Assembly (NCBI RefSeq): GCF_010974945.1
Contig: NZ_JAAIVB010000079.1
Location: 186,001 to 250,000 of the forward strand
Source of the DNA: Noviherbaspirillum galbum
GTDB taxonomy: Bacteria; Pseudomonadota; Gammaproteobacteria; Burkholderiales; Burkholderiaceae_D
Length of the DNA stretch: 64,000 bases
Direction of reading: 5' to 3'
The notes under the pieces were generated by a model that was not told where the DNA came from, searched no databases, and worked only from the letters and a program-made list of their open reading frames with translations. Of this stretch, positions 26,208 through 34,168 are shown one piece after another (the stretch's first letter is position 1; each line of letters begins with the position of its first letter). The translations under genes were made by a program, and so were the position numbers.

Positions 26208-29129
26208 TTGCAATCACCTCAGGAACTCTCTTTGAACAACCCCGGCCAGATCGGCGCCATCACGCCGCGCGCCGAGGCATCCGCCTCGACCACCACCGGG
26301 ATGACGGTCGGCCTCTCCGACTACAAGGTCATCCGCCGCAACGGCGCAGTGGTGAACTTTGAGCCGTCGAAGATTTCCATCGCCATGACCAAGGCATTCC
26401 TCGCGGTCAACGGCGGCCAGGGCGCCGCCTCCGCGCGCGTGCGCGAATTGGTCGAGCAGCTGACCGCGGGCGTGGTGGGCGCGCTGATGCGCCGCCAGCC
26501 GGCCGGCGGCACCTTCCATATCGAAGACGTGCAGGACCAGGTCGAGCTCGCCCTGATGCGCTCCGGCGAACACGACGTAGCACGCGCCTACGTGCTCTAC
26601 CGCGCCAAGCGCATGGAAGAGCGCGCGCAGCAGGCCGCCTCCCGCCAGGTCGATGCCCCCCAGCTGCACGTGAACGACAACGGCCAGCTCCGCCTGCTCG
26701 ACATCGAGCAGGTGCGCGCCCTCATCACCGCCGCCTGCGTCGGCCTCGAGAAGCATGTCGACGCCGAAGCCATCCTGACCGAAACCGTCAAGAACCTGTA
26801 CGACGGCGTGCCGGTCGACGAGCTGCACAAGTCTGTGATCCTCGCCGCGCGCGCGCTCATGGAAAAGGATCCGGCCTATTCCAAGGTCACCGCCCGCCTG
26901 CTGATGCACACCATCCGCAAGGAAGTGTTCGGCACCGAAGTCGCCCAGGCCGAGGCGCGCCAGCACTACATCGATTATTTCCCGCGCTTCATCAAGAAGG
27001 GCATCGAGGCCGACCTGCTCGACCCCAAGCTGGCCCAGTTCGACCTGGAGAAGCTGGGCGAGGCCCTCGTGCCCGAGCGCGACCTGCAGTTCGGCTACCT
27101 CGGCCTGCAGACCCTGTATGACCGCTACTTCCTGCACATCGACGGCACCCGCATCGAGATGCCGCAGGCTTTCTACATGCGCGTGGCCATGGGCCTGGCG
27201 CTCAACGAGATCAACCGCGAAGCCCGCGCCATCGAGTTCTACAACCTGCTGTCGTCCTTCGACTTCATGAGCTCGACGCCGACGCTGTTCAACTCCGGCA
27301 CCCAGCGTTCCCAGCTCTCGTCCTGCTACCTGACCACGGTCTCCGATGACCTCGATGGCATCTACGAGGCGATCAAGGAAAACGCCCTGCTGGCGAAGTT
27401 CGCCGGCGGCCTGGGCAACGACTGGACCCCGGTGCGCGCGCTTGGCGCCCACATCAAGGGCACGAACGGCAAGTCACAGGGCGTGGTGCCCTTCCTGAAG
27501 GTGGTCAACGATACCGCCGTCGCGGTCAATCAGGGCGGCAAGCGCAAGGGCGCGGTCTGTGCCTACCTGGAAACCTGGCACATGGACATCGAGGAATTCC
27601 TCGACCTGCGCAAGAACACCGGCGACGACCGCCGCCGCACCCACGACATGAACACCGCGAACTGGATTCCCGACCTGTTCATGAAGCGCGTGATGGAAAA
27701 GGGCGAGTGGACCCTGTTCTCGCCGTCCGACGTGCCCGACCTGCACGACAAGTTCGGCCGCGCCTTCGAGGAAGCCTACACAGGCTACGAAGCCCGCGCC
27801 GCCCGCGGCGAGCTCAAGCTGTTCAAGAAAGTGCAGGCCATGGACCTGTGGCGCAAGATGCTGTCCATGCTGTTCGAGACTGGCCATCCCTGGATCACCT
27901 TCAAGGATCCCTGCAACATCCGTTCTCCGCAGCAGCACGTCGGCGTCGTCCACAGCTCCAACCTGTGCACCGAGATCACGCTCAACACCAATGACTCGGA
28001 GATCGCGGTCTGCAACCTCGGCTCGGTCAACCTGCCGGCCCACATGAAGGACGGCAAGCTCGACCACGCCAAGCTGCAAAAGACCATCCGCACCGCGATG
28101 CGCATGCTGGACAACGTGATCGACATCAACTATTACGCCGTCAAGAAGGCCCGCGACTCCAACCTGCGCCACCGTCCGGTCGGCATGGGCATCATGGGCT
28201 TCCAGGACTGCCTGCACATGATGCGCGTGCCCTACGCCTCGATGGAAGCGGTGGAATTCGCCGACCGTTCCATGGAAGCGGTCTGCTACTACGCCTACTG
28301 GGCCTCGACCGAGCTGGCCGAGGAACGCGGCCGCTACAGCTCCTACAAGGGTTCGCTGTGGGACCGCGGCATTCTGCCCCAGGATTCCCTGCGCCTGCTG
28401 GCCGAGGAGCGCGGCGGCTACCTGGAAGTCGACGCCTCCGAGTCCATGGACTGGGCTTCGCTGCGCGACCGCATCAAGAGCCACGGCATGCGCAACTCGA
28501 ACTGCGTGGCGATCGCGCCGACGGCGACGATCTCCAACATCATCGACGTCTCCGCCTGCATCGAGCCGACCTACCAGAACCTCTACGTGAAGTCGAACCT
28601 GTCGGGCGAATTTACGGAAATCAACGAGCACCTGGTGCGCGACCTGAAGGCCCGCGGCCTGTGGGACGAAGTGATGGTCGCCGACCTGAAGTACTTCGAC
28701 GGCAGCCTGGCGAAGATCGACCGCATCCCGCAGGACCTGCGCGAACTCTACGCCACCGCCTTCGAGGTCGAGCCGAAGTGGCTGGTCGAAGCCGCGTCGC
28801 GCCGCCAGAAGTGGATTGACCAGGCGCAATCGCTCAACATCTACATGGCCGGCGCCTCGGGCAAGAAGCTCGACGAGACCTACAAGCTGGCCTGGCTGCG
28901 CGGCCTGAAGACCACCTACTACCTGCGCACCATCGGCGCGACGCATGCCGAGAAGTCGACCACCAAGGCCGGCGCCCTCAACGCGGTCTCCGCCAATGCG
29001 ATGAACGTTGCCGCCGCCAGCGCAGCGTCGCCGGTGGCAGCGATGCCCGCCGCCGAAGAGCCGGCCGGACCGGCCTGCATGCTCCGTCCGGGCGATCCGG
29101 GCTTCGATGAATGCGAAGCCTGCCAATAA
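26208..29129 (+). CDS. nrdA: Ribonucleoside-diphosphate reductase, alpha subunit (class Ia)
   Basis: Large subunit of aerobic ribonucleotide reductase, making dNDPs from NDPs with the NrdB radical. The start is TTG with AGGAGG five bases upstream; the next in-frame ATG is some 30 codons in. There are two N-terminal ATP-cone-like domains: residues about 38-137 (VIRRNGAVVNFEPSKI) and about 150-245, the second aligning with the single cone of E. coli NrdA. Catalytic and redox cysteines are seen in SSCYLTT, SSNLCTEITLN and AVCNLGSVNL. The C-terminus ends DECEACQ, the thioredoxin-reducible pair. At 973 residues it is longer than E. coli NrdA (761). Confidence 0.97.
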   Translation: MQSPQELSLNNPGQIGAITPRAEASASTTTGMTVGLSDYKVIRRNGAVVNFEPSKISIAMTKAFLAVNGGQGAASARVRELVEQLTAGVVGALMRRQPAGGTFHIEDVQDQVELALMRSGEHDVARAYVLYRAKRMEERAQQAASRQVDAPQLHVNDNGQLRLLDIEQVRALITAACVGLEKHVDAEAILTETVKNLYDGVPVDELHKSVILAARALMEKDPAYSKVTARLLMHTIRKEVFGTEVAQAEARQHYIDYFPRFIKKGIEADLLDPKLAQFDLEKLGEALVPERDLQFGYLGLQTLYDRYFLHIDGTRIEMPQAFYMRVAMGLALNEINREARAIEFYNLLSSFDFMSSTPTLFNSGTQRSQLSSCYLTTVSDDLDGIYEAIKENALLAKFAGGLGNDWTPVRALGAHIKGTNGKSQGVVPFLKVVNDTAVAVNQGGKRKGAVCAYLETWHMDIEEFLDLRKNTGDDRRRTHDMNTANWIPDLFMKRVMEKGEWTLFSPSDVPDLHDKFGRAFEEAYTGYEARAARGELKLFKKVQAMDLWRKMLSMLFETGHPWITFKDPCNIRSPQQHVGVVHSSNLCTEITLNTNDSEIAVCNLGSVNLPAHMKDGKLDHAKLQKTIRTAMRMLDNVIDINYYAVKKARDSNLRHRPVGMGIMGFQDCLHMMRVPYASMEAVEFADRSMEAVCYYAYWASTELAEERGRYSSYKGSLWDRGILPQDSLRLLAEERGGYLEVDASESMDWASLRDRIKSHGMRNSNCVAIAPTATISNIIDVSACIEPTYQNLYVKSNLSGEFTEINEHLVRDLKARGLWDEVMVADLKYFDGSLAKIDRIPQDLRELYATAFEVEPKWLVEAASRRQKWIDQAQSLNIYMAGASGKKLDETYKLAWLRGLKTTYYLRTIGATHAEKSTTKAGALNAVSANAMNVAAASAASPVAAMPAAEEPAGPACMLRPGDPGFDECEACQ

Positions 29130-29144
29130 GAAGATGAGCACTGA

Positions 29145-29173
29145 GCTATCGCAGCGATTTCCGCTGCGATAGC
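29145..29173 (+). other. Intercistronic 12-bp hairpin between nrdA and nrdB
   Basis: GCTATCGCAGCG (29145-29156) and CGCTGCGATAGC (29162-29173) form a perfect stem with a 5-base loop. No T-run follows, so it is more likely an mRNA stabiliser or processing site tuning nrdA to nrdB than a terminator. Confidence 0.7.
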
Positions 29174-29219
29174 GCGTACAGTGCATGACGACAACGACAA
29201 GCAATAAAGGAAGACCGAT

Positions 29220-30413
29220 ATGCTCAGCTGGGACGACGATGTGACTCCTGCCGCGAAACCCGCACCGATGCCTCAACCGGGAATCGCTCCCGCCATGCCT
29301 GCGGGCCGTTCCCTCCACGCACAATTCGGCGACATGGGCCTCAAGGCGGCTACCGCTTCCGCGAATGCCGCCGCAGCAGACGAGGGCGGCGAAGCGCGCC
29401 GCGTGAACGTCGCCGACAAGCGCATCATCAACGGCCAGACCGACGTCAACCAGCTCGTGCCCTTCAAGTACAAGTGGGCCTGGGACAAATACCTCGCCGG
29501 CTGCGCCAACCACTGGATGCCGCAGGAAATCAACATGCAGCGCGACATCGAGCTGTGGAAGAATCCCAACGGCCTGACCGAGGACGAGCGCCGCCTCATC
29601 AAGCGCAACCTCGGCTTCTTCGTCACCGCCGATTCGCTCGCCGCCAACAACATCGTGCTCGGCACCTATCGCCACATCACCGCGCCGGAGTGCCGCCAGT
29701 ACCTGCTGCGCCAGGCCTTCGAGGAAGCGATCCACACCCACGCCTACCAGTACATCGTGGAGTCGCTCGGCCTGGACGAGGGAGAGATCTTCAACGCGTA
29801 CCACGAGGTCGCTTCCATCCGCGACAAGGACGAGTTCCTCATCCCCTTCATCGACGTGCTGACCAATCCCGAGTTCAAGACCGGCACGATGGAAGCGGAC
29901 CAGACGCTGCTGCGTTCGCTGATCGTGTTTGCATGCCTGATGGAAGGTTTGTTCTTCTACGTCGGCTTCACGCAGATCCTCGCGCTGGGCCGCCAGAACA
30001 AGATGATGGGCGCGGCCGAGCAGTACCAGTACATCCTGCGCGACGAGTCCATGCACTGCAATTTCGGGATCGATCTCATCAACACGATCAAGCTCGAGAA
30101 CCCGCATCTGTGGACCGCCGAATTCCGCGAAGAGATTAAATCGTTGTTTTTGCGTGCGGTAGAGTTGGAATATCGTTATGCAGAAGATACAATGCCGCGT
30201 GGAGTACTCGGATTGAATGCGCCGATGTTCAAAGGCTACCTGCGATTCATCGCTAACCGCCGCGCGCAGCAGATCGGTCTCGAGCCGCTGTTCCCCCAGG
30301 AAGAAAATCCCTTCCCGTGGATGAGCGAAATGATCGATCTGAAAAAAGAACGCAACTTCTTCGAGACTCGCGTGATCGAATACCAGACCGGCGGCGCATT
30401 GAGCTGGGACTGA
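29220..30413 (+). CDS. nrdB: Ribonucleoside-diphosphate reductase, beta subunit (class Ia)
   Basis: Small subunit of class Ia ribonucleotide reductase, carrying the diiron-tyrosyl radical cofactor. Ligand-bearing segments are visible in order: [29 protein letters not shown] (Glu, His and the candidate radical Tyr region), and [16 protein letters not shown] (Glu and His). The C-terminal tail needed to bind NrdA is present. It is 397 residues; the first 45 or so are Pro/Ala-rich and not part of the core. It follows nrdA by 90 bases containing a stable hairpin, and both should share the NrdR-controlled promoter. Confidence 0.97.
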   Translation: MLSWDDDVTPAAKPAPMPQPGIAPAMPAGRSLHAQFGDMGLKAATASANAAAADEGGEARRVNVADKRIINGQTDVNQLVPFKYKWAWDKYLAGCANHWMPQEINMQRDIELWKNPNGLTEDERRLIKRNLGFFVTADSLAANNIVLGTYRHITAPECRQYLLRQAFEEAIHTHAYQYIVESLGLDEGEIFNAYHEVASIRDKDEFLIPFIDVLTNPEFKTGTMEADQTLLRSLIVFACLMEGLFFYVGFTQILALGRQNKMMGAAEQYQYILRDESMHCNFGIDLINTIKLENPHLWTAEFREEIKSLFLRAVELEYRYAEDTMPRGVLGLNAPMFKGYLRFIANRRAQQIGLEPLFPQEENPFPWMSEMIDLKKERNFFETRVIEYQTGGALSWD

Positions 30414-30675
30414 AGCAGGAACGATCAAGTAGATGGATGGCTTCAGGTGCCTCGAGCCCGGCGATCCAAAAGCGAATCAAACAGCGGCATGCGCGTGGCG
30501 AACATCGCGACGCATGCCAGGTGAAGATGGAGAGACAGGCGGTTCGCCACTCATCCAGAAGCGGACCAGGCGACCAGCCAGTCACCCGCCGACACGATGC
30601 GAAAGACCGTAACACTGAAGGTTGAACACCCAAGTTAATGGACAGTAGACGAACGTACAGATCATCACTGTTGTT

Positions 30676-30781
30676 GCTGCCGAACCCGACAAAGTCGGGC
30701 AAGGCAGCGTATTCCCTGAAAAACCTGTTGGTTTTTGGGAAACTGCATTCCGACGCCGGCATTGTTGCCGGCGTTTTTTTT
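30676..30781 (+). ncRNA. Candidate structured RNA or 3' UTR of nrdB with terminator
   Basis: Three hairpins follow each other. Hairpin 1 (30676-30708): GCTGCC and GGCAGC enclose CCCGAC-AAA-GTCGGG with symmetric 3-base internal loops. Hairpin 2 (30712-30741): TTCCC/GGGAA and AAAAACC-TGTT-GGTTTTT with a 2-base bulge. Hairpin 3 (30754-30773): CGCCGGCA-TTGT-TGCCGGCG followed by eight T's, a textbook terminator. This may be an independent small RNA, or the end of the nrdAB transcript about 340 bases past nrdB. I recognise no known family. Confidence 0.5.
30754..30781 (+). terminator. Rho-independent terminator
   Basis: An 8-bp GC-rich perfect stem with loop TTGT is followed by eight T's on the plus strand. 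It ends whatever transcript covers the two hairpins before it, nrdAB or a separate RNA. Confidence 0.88.
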
Positions 30782-30901
30782 GGCTGCGGAAATCGCGCTG
30801 CCGCTTGAGCGCGCGACAAACGACCTCCGTCACTCCCGGCGCGCGCCATGCCCGCGCCGGCGTGATCCGAACAAGAGAGGCGCAGCCAGATGAGGCTGAA
30901 G

Positions 30902-30983
30902 TGCTGCATGAAGAGGTGATGCAGCAGTTCAGCTGGTGCCGTATTCATTAGCGCAAGCAGAAGCTTGCTTGCGCCGATGAATA
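30902..30983 (+). other. Two hairpins in the leader of the H1-like gene
   Basis: TGCTGCAT/ATGCAGCA (30902-30909, 30919-30926) and, 15 bases on, a 16-bp interrupted stem: TATTCAT/ATGAATA outside (30942-30948, 30977-30983) and GCGCAAGCA/TGCTTGCGC inside (30951-30959, 30966-30974). They lie about 80-160 bases before the ATG at 31066. Confidence 0.55.
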
Positions 30984-31065
30984 ATCCGCCTGAGTCATCG
31001 CGATGGCCCATGCGGGTTTCCAACCTCGTAGTTTTGAACTTTCTCATCACGTGAAGGAGAAACAA

Positions 31066-31716
31066 ATGGCAACAGCAAAGAAAGCAGCTGCTAAGAAGGC
31101 AGCTCCGGCGAAGAAGGCCGCCGCTGCGAAGAAGGAAGCGGCACCGAAGAAGGCAGCCGCCGCCAAGAAGGCAGCTCCGGCGAAGAAGGCCGCCAAGCCG
31201 GCAGCCAAGAAAGCCGCAGCTCCGAAGAAGGCAGCCGCCAAGAAGACCGTCGCCAAGAAAGCTGCAGCTCCGAAGAAGGCAGCCGCCAAGAAGACCGTCG
31301 CCAAGAAAGCCGCAGCTCCGAAGAAGGCAGCCGCCAAGAAGACCGTCGCCAAGAAAGCTGCAGCTCCGAAGAAGGCAGCCGCCAAGAAGACCGTCGCCAA
31401 GAAAGCTGCAGCTCCGAAGAAGGCAGCCGCCAAGAAGACCGTCGCCAAGAAAGCTGCAGCTCCGAAGAAGGCAGCCGCCAAGAAGGCTGCAGCTCCTAAG
31501 AAGGCCTCTGCCAAGAAAGCAGCAGCCCCCAAGAAAGCTGCAGCTCCGAAGAAGGCTGCCGCTCCCAAGAAGGCCAGCGCCAAGAAGGCAGCATCCAAGC
31601 CTGCCGCTGCTGCAGCCGCTGCGCCTGCCGCTGCCGCCTCTTCGCCTGCCCCTGCTGTCAAGACCGTGCTGAACCCGGCAGCGGCCTGGCCGTTTCCGAC
31701 CGGCAGCCGTCCGTAA
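31066..31716 (+). CDS. Histone-H1-like Lys/Ala-rich nucleoid protein
   Basis: A 216-residue protein made almost entirely of Lys, Ala and Pro (MATAKKAAAKKAAPAKKAAA), resembling the H1-like proteins of Bordetella and other Burkholderiales. It should be an intrinsically disordered, strongly basic DNA-binding protein. The ATG at 31066 is preceded by GAAGGAGA; an upstream in-frame ATG lacks a ribosome-binding site. Its middle is built of 16-residue units encoded by near-identical 48-bp repeats. The C-terminus changes to AAAAPAAAASSPAPAV and ends in WPFPTGSRP. It has a long structured leader and its own terminator. Confidence 0.9.
   Translation: MATAKKAAAKKAAPAKKAAAAKKEAAPKKAAAAKKAAPAKKAAKPAAKKAAAPKKAAAKKTVAKKAAAPKKAAAKKTVAKKAAAPKKAAAKKTVAKKAAAPKKAAAKKTVAKKAAAPKKAAAKKTVAKKAAAPKKAAAKKAAAPKKASAKKAAAPKKAAAPKKAAAPKKASAKKAASKPAAAAAAAPAAAASSPAPAVKTVLNPAAAWPFPTGSRP
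31207..31485 (+). repeat. 48-bp in-frame tandem repeats
   Basis: Five full 48-bp units (starting 31207, 31255, 31303, 31351, 31399) and a 39-bp partial sixth encode KKAAAPKKAAAKKTVA. Units differ only at single positions such as GCC/GCT. Because 48 is a multiple of three, copy-number change would alter protein length without a frameshift. Confidence 0.95.
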
Positions 31717-31762
31717 GCAGTCGCCAGTCAACCTGGCTTGGACGCCTGATTAAACTCAGGCA

Positions 31763-31807
31763 AAATGCCCGTTGTGCGAATCGCTCGCGCAACGGGCATT
31801 TCTTTTG
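31763..31807 (+). terminator. Terminator after the H1-like gene
   Basis: AAATGCCCGTTG (31763-31774) and CAACGGGCATTT (31790-31801) form a perfect 12-bp stem, extended inward by four more pairs, followed by CTTTT. It ends 12 bases before the yggT start, so its T-tract overlaps the yggT ribosome-binding region. Confidence 0.85.
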
Positions 31808-31818
31808 GAGATTGGATA

Positions 31819-32361
31819 GTGCTGACCAGCATACTTACCTTGATTATCGATACCGTGGCAGCGGTCCTGGGCGGCGTGCTTCTGCTGCGATTCTGGATGC
31901 AGGTCGTCCGCGTCCGGCCGCCGTCCTCCATCGGGCAGTTCACCTTCCAGCTCACCGACTGGCTGGTGAAGCCCCTGCGCCGCATCCTCCCCGGCATCGC
32001 CGGCTACGACTGGGCCAGCATGATCGGCGCCATCCTGGTCATCGTTGCCGCCGTATCGCTCGACCTCGCCCTGCTGTCCGGATTCAACGTGCACCATCTC
32101 GTGGTGCTCTCGCTGCTGCGCTTCTTCGAATGGGTGATCTACGGCTTCATCGGCTTCATCATCATCGAAGTCATCTTCAGCTGGGTCAATCCGAATGCGC
32201 CGCTCGCGCCCTTCGTCCATGCGCTTAACGATCCGCTGATGCGGCCGGTCCGCCGGATCATTCCCCTGGTCGGCAACATCGACCTGAGCCCCCTGGTGGT
32301 GCTCCTGCTGCTGCAGATCGGCCTGCAGGTCATCCGTTCCATCATCCTGTCCCTGGCATGA
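31819..32361 (+). CDS. YggT family membrane protein
   Basis: A 180-residue integral membrane protein with two YggT repeats, each a pair of helices: LRFWMQVVRVRPPSS...LVKPLRRILPG and IFSWVNPNAPLAPF...LMRPVRRIIPLVG. YggT proteins are implicated in osmotic or envelope stress, with no defined mechanism. A GTG at 31819, eight bases after GGAG, gives the expected N-terminus; an upstream ATG lies in the terminator hairpin. Its stop overlaps the ATG of the DUF167 gene by four bases, the conserved yggT-yggU pair. Confidence 0.92.
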   Translation: MLTSILTLIIDTVAAVLGGVLLLRFWMQVVRVRPPSSIGQFTFQLTDWLVKPLRRILPGIAGYDWASMIGAILVIVAAVSLDLALLSGFNVHHLVVLSLLRFFEWVIYGFIGFIIIEVIFSWVNPNAPLAPFVHALNDPLMRPVRRIIPLVGNIDLSPLVVLLLLQIGLQVIRSIILSLA

Positions 32362-32669
32362 ACCATCCATGGTGCGGCGTCCTGCCGCACGGCCTGCGCC
32401 TGACGGTGCAGGTGGCGCCCAACGCCCGGCGCAGCGAGGCAATGGGCCTGGTGCAGGACGCGATCAAGATCCGGCTGCAGGCGCAGCCGATCGAGGGCCG
32501 CGCCAACGATGCCTTGCTGCGCTTCCTCGCCGACACCCTGCAGGTGCCGCGCAGCGCGATCACGATCACCCACGGCCAGTCCAGCCGGCGCAAGACCGTC
32601 GACGTGCGTTCGACATCGCTGAGCGCGGAGCAGGCTGCCCACATGCTGGGCATCAACCTGGAAGGGTAG
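32358..32669 (+). CDS. DUF167 (YggU) family protein
   Basis: A 103-residue small cytoplasmic protein of the DUF167 family, with no established function. Family signatures are VQVAPNARRSE, IKIRLQAQPIEGRANDALLRFLA and the ITITHGQSSRRKTV stretch. The ATG overlaps the yggT stop as ATGA, so expression is coupled. It is convergent with the following lipoprotein gene, only 12 bases between stops. Confidence 0.93.
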   Translation: MNHPWCGVLPHGLRLTVQVAPNARRSEAMGLVQDAIKIRLQAQPIEGRANDALLRFLADTLQVPRSAITITHGQSSRRKTVDVRSTSLSAEQAAHMLGINLEG

Positions 32670-32681
32670 GAGGAAGGCGGG

Positions 32682-33140
32682 TCAGCGCGTGACGCGCGCG
32701 ATGCCTTGGGAAGTGACGATCCTCACGGGTTCGCCGATGCGGAAGGTGTCGCCCGGTTCGGTGCGGTAGTTGCGTTCCTCGCCGCTGTCGAGGCGGACGG
32801 TGACCTCGGTGGCGGTGTTCTGGACCCGGTCCTGCTCGACCCGCTGCCCCGCCACGCCGCCGGCGAGCGCGCCGCCCACGCTGGCAACCGCGCTGCCGGT
32901 GCCGCCGCCGATCTGGCTGCCCGCGATGCCGCCGAGGATGCCGCCCACCACCGATCCCAGCCCGGAGCCGCCGCCGCGCACCGTCACGTCGCGCACGTCG
33001 GTGACGACGCCGCCCTGCACCAGCGTCGCCCCCTGCGTCGACATGGTGACGCCCTGCGCGGGCGCTTGGGCAGCTTGCTGGCTGGCGCAGGCGGCGAGCA
33101 GGGAAGAGGCGAGCGTCATGATCAGGAACCGGTTGCGCAT
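32682..33140 (-). CDS. Glycine-zipper 2TM-domain lipoprotein
   Basis: A 152-residue predicted lipoprotein. MRNRFLIMTLASSLLAAC is a type II signal peptide with the lipobox LAAC, so Cys18 is lipidated. The central region is a glycine zipper (GSVVGGILGGIAGSQIGGG, then GGALAGGVAGQRVEQ) as in SlyB/PcP-type outer-membrane lipoproteins; the C-terminal part is a small beta-rich module (EVTVRLDSGEERNY). Such proteins affect envelope integrity, with no precise role known. It starts 37 bases after the PfkB gene's stop on the same strand. Confidence 0.88.
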   Translation of the reverse strand: MRNRFLIMTLASSLLAACASQQAAQAPAQGVTMSTQGATLVQGGVVTDVRDVTVRGGGSGLGSVVGGILGGIAGSQIGGGTGSAVASVGGALAGGVAGQRVEQDRVQNTATEVTVRLDSGEERNYRTEPGDTFRIGEPVRIVTSQGIARVTR

Positions 33141-33176
33141 GGCGGGCTGTGGATCAGTGAATCAGATGGATCAGGT

Positions 33177-34109
33177 TTATAGACGATAACCGAAAGCCTT
33201 CTGGAAGCGGTCCTCGATCTCGGCGCGGGCCGGCGCATGATTCTGCGCTCCCTGGTGCGCGATCTTGATCGAACCCATCAGGCTGGACAGCCGGCCGGTG
33301 GTTTCCCAGTCCATGCCGGTGGTCAGGCCGTGGAGCAGGCCGGCGCGGAAGGCGTCGCCGCAACCGGTCGGGTCGACCACGCGGTCGGCCGGCACGCAGG
33401 GAATCTGCAGCGTCTTGCCGCCGGTGAAAATGTCGGCGCCCTGTTCGCCGCGGGTCACGATCAGCGCCGACACGCGCTGCGCGATCTGCGCGAGGCTCAA
33501 CCCGGTGCGCTGGGTCAACAATTCCGCTTCATAATCATTGACCGCCACGTATGTCGCGAGTTCAATGAAGTGCTCCAGCTCCGTGCCGTTGAACATCGGC
33601 AGGCCCTGGCCCGGATCGAAGATGAACGGCACCTTCAGCCTGGCGCAATCCTCTGCGTGCTGCAGCATGCCGTCCCGGCCGTCGGGCGCGACGATCGCCA
33701 GCTTGACCGGCCCAGCGTCGGCGATCTTGTTCTCATGGGAGTAGGTCATCGCGCCCGGATGGAAGGCGGTGATCTGGTTGTTGCCCGCGTCGGTGGTGAT
33801 GAAAGCCTGCGCGGTGTACGAGTCGTCCATCGTGCGGATGCAGCGGCGCGAAATGCCCAGCCGGTCCAGGCGCTCGAAGTAGGGCGCGCCATCCATGCCG
33901 ATCGTCGCCATGATGAGCGGATCCCCGTCCAGCAGCTTCAGGTTGTAGGCGATGTTGCCCGCGCAGCCGCCAAACTCCCGGCGGATTTCCGGCACCAGGA
34001 AAGCGACATTGATCTTGTGCAGCTGGTCGGCCAGCAGGGCTTCGGAAAAGCGCCCCTGAAACAGCATGATGGTATCGAACGCGATGGAGCCGCAAATAAG
34101 AGAAGTCAT
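33177..34109 (-). CDS. PfkB-family carbohydrate/nucleoside kinase
   Basis: Cytoplasmic ATP-dependent sugar or nucleoside kinase of the ribokinase/PfkB superfamily; adenosine-kinase-like branch is possible. From the ATG at 34109 it is 310 residues. GGCAGNIAYNLKLLDGDP is the N-terminal substrate signature and DPTGCGDAFRAGLLHGL the C-terminal signature with the catalytic Asp (DTxGAGD type, here with Cys in place of the usual Ala). The upstream extension of the frame to 34163 lacks the family N-terminus. The exact substrate cannot be assigned. Confidence 0.88.
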   Translation of the reverse strand: MTSLICGSIAFDTIMLFQGRFSEALLADQLHKINVAFLVPEIRREFGGCAGNIAYNLKLLDGDPLIMATIGMDGAPYFERLDRLGISRRCIRTMDDSYTAQAFITTDAGNNQITAFHPGAMTYSHENKIADAGPVKLAIVAPDGRDGMLQHAEDCARLKVPFIFDPGQGLPMFNGTELEHFIELATYVAVNDYEAELLTQRTGLSLAQIAQRVSALIVTRGEQGADIFTGGKTLQIPCVPADRVVDPTGCGDAFRAGLLHGLTTGMDWETTGRLSSLMGSIKIAHQGAQNHAPARAEIEDRFQKAFGYRL

Positions 34110-34168
34110 GAAGGCCTGCCAGTCAAGTAAGTCGGGTTGGAATGACGCCGGGCGTGCCGGCAAAAGGA

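Larger units (their letters stand above)
30414..31065 (+). other. 650-bp gene-free, structure-rich intergenic region
   Basis: No gene is supported here. From left to right it holds about 250 bases without evident structure, a run of three consecutive hairpins ending in a T-tract (30676-30781), a GC-rich spacer, and two more hairpins (30902-30926 and 30942-30983) that lie in the likely leader of the H1-like gene. Confidence 0.6.

Noticed and set aside
27474-30428. 984-codon minus-strand frame opposite nrdA-nrdB
   Set aside because: No recognisable domain and spans two conserved genes plus the intergenic hairpin; a codon-bias shadow.
31207-31485. Regular repeats considered as a CRISPR array
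   Set aside because: Units are contiguous with no spacers and encode the Lys/Ala-rich protein in frame.
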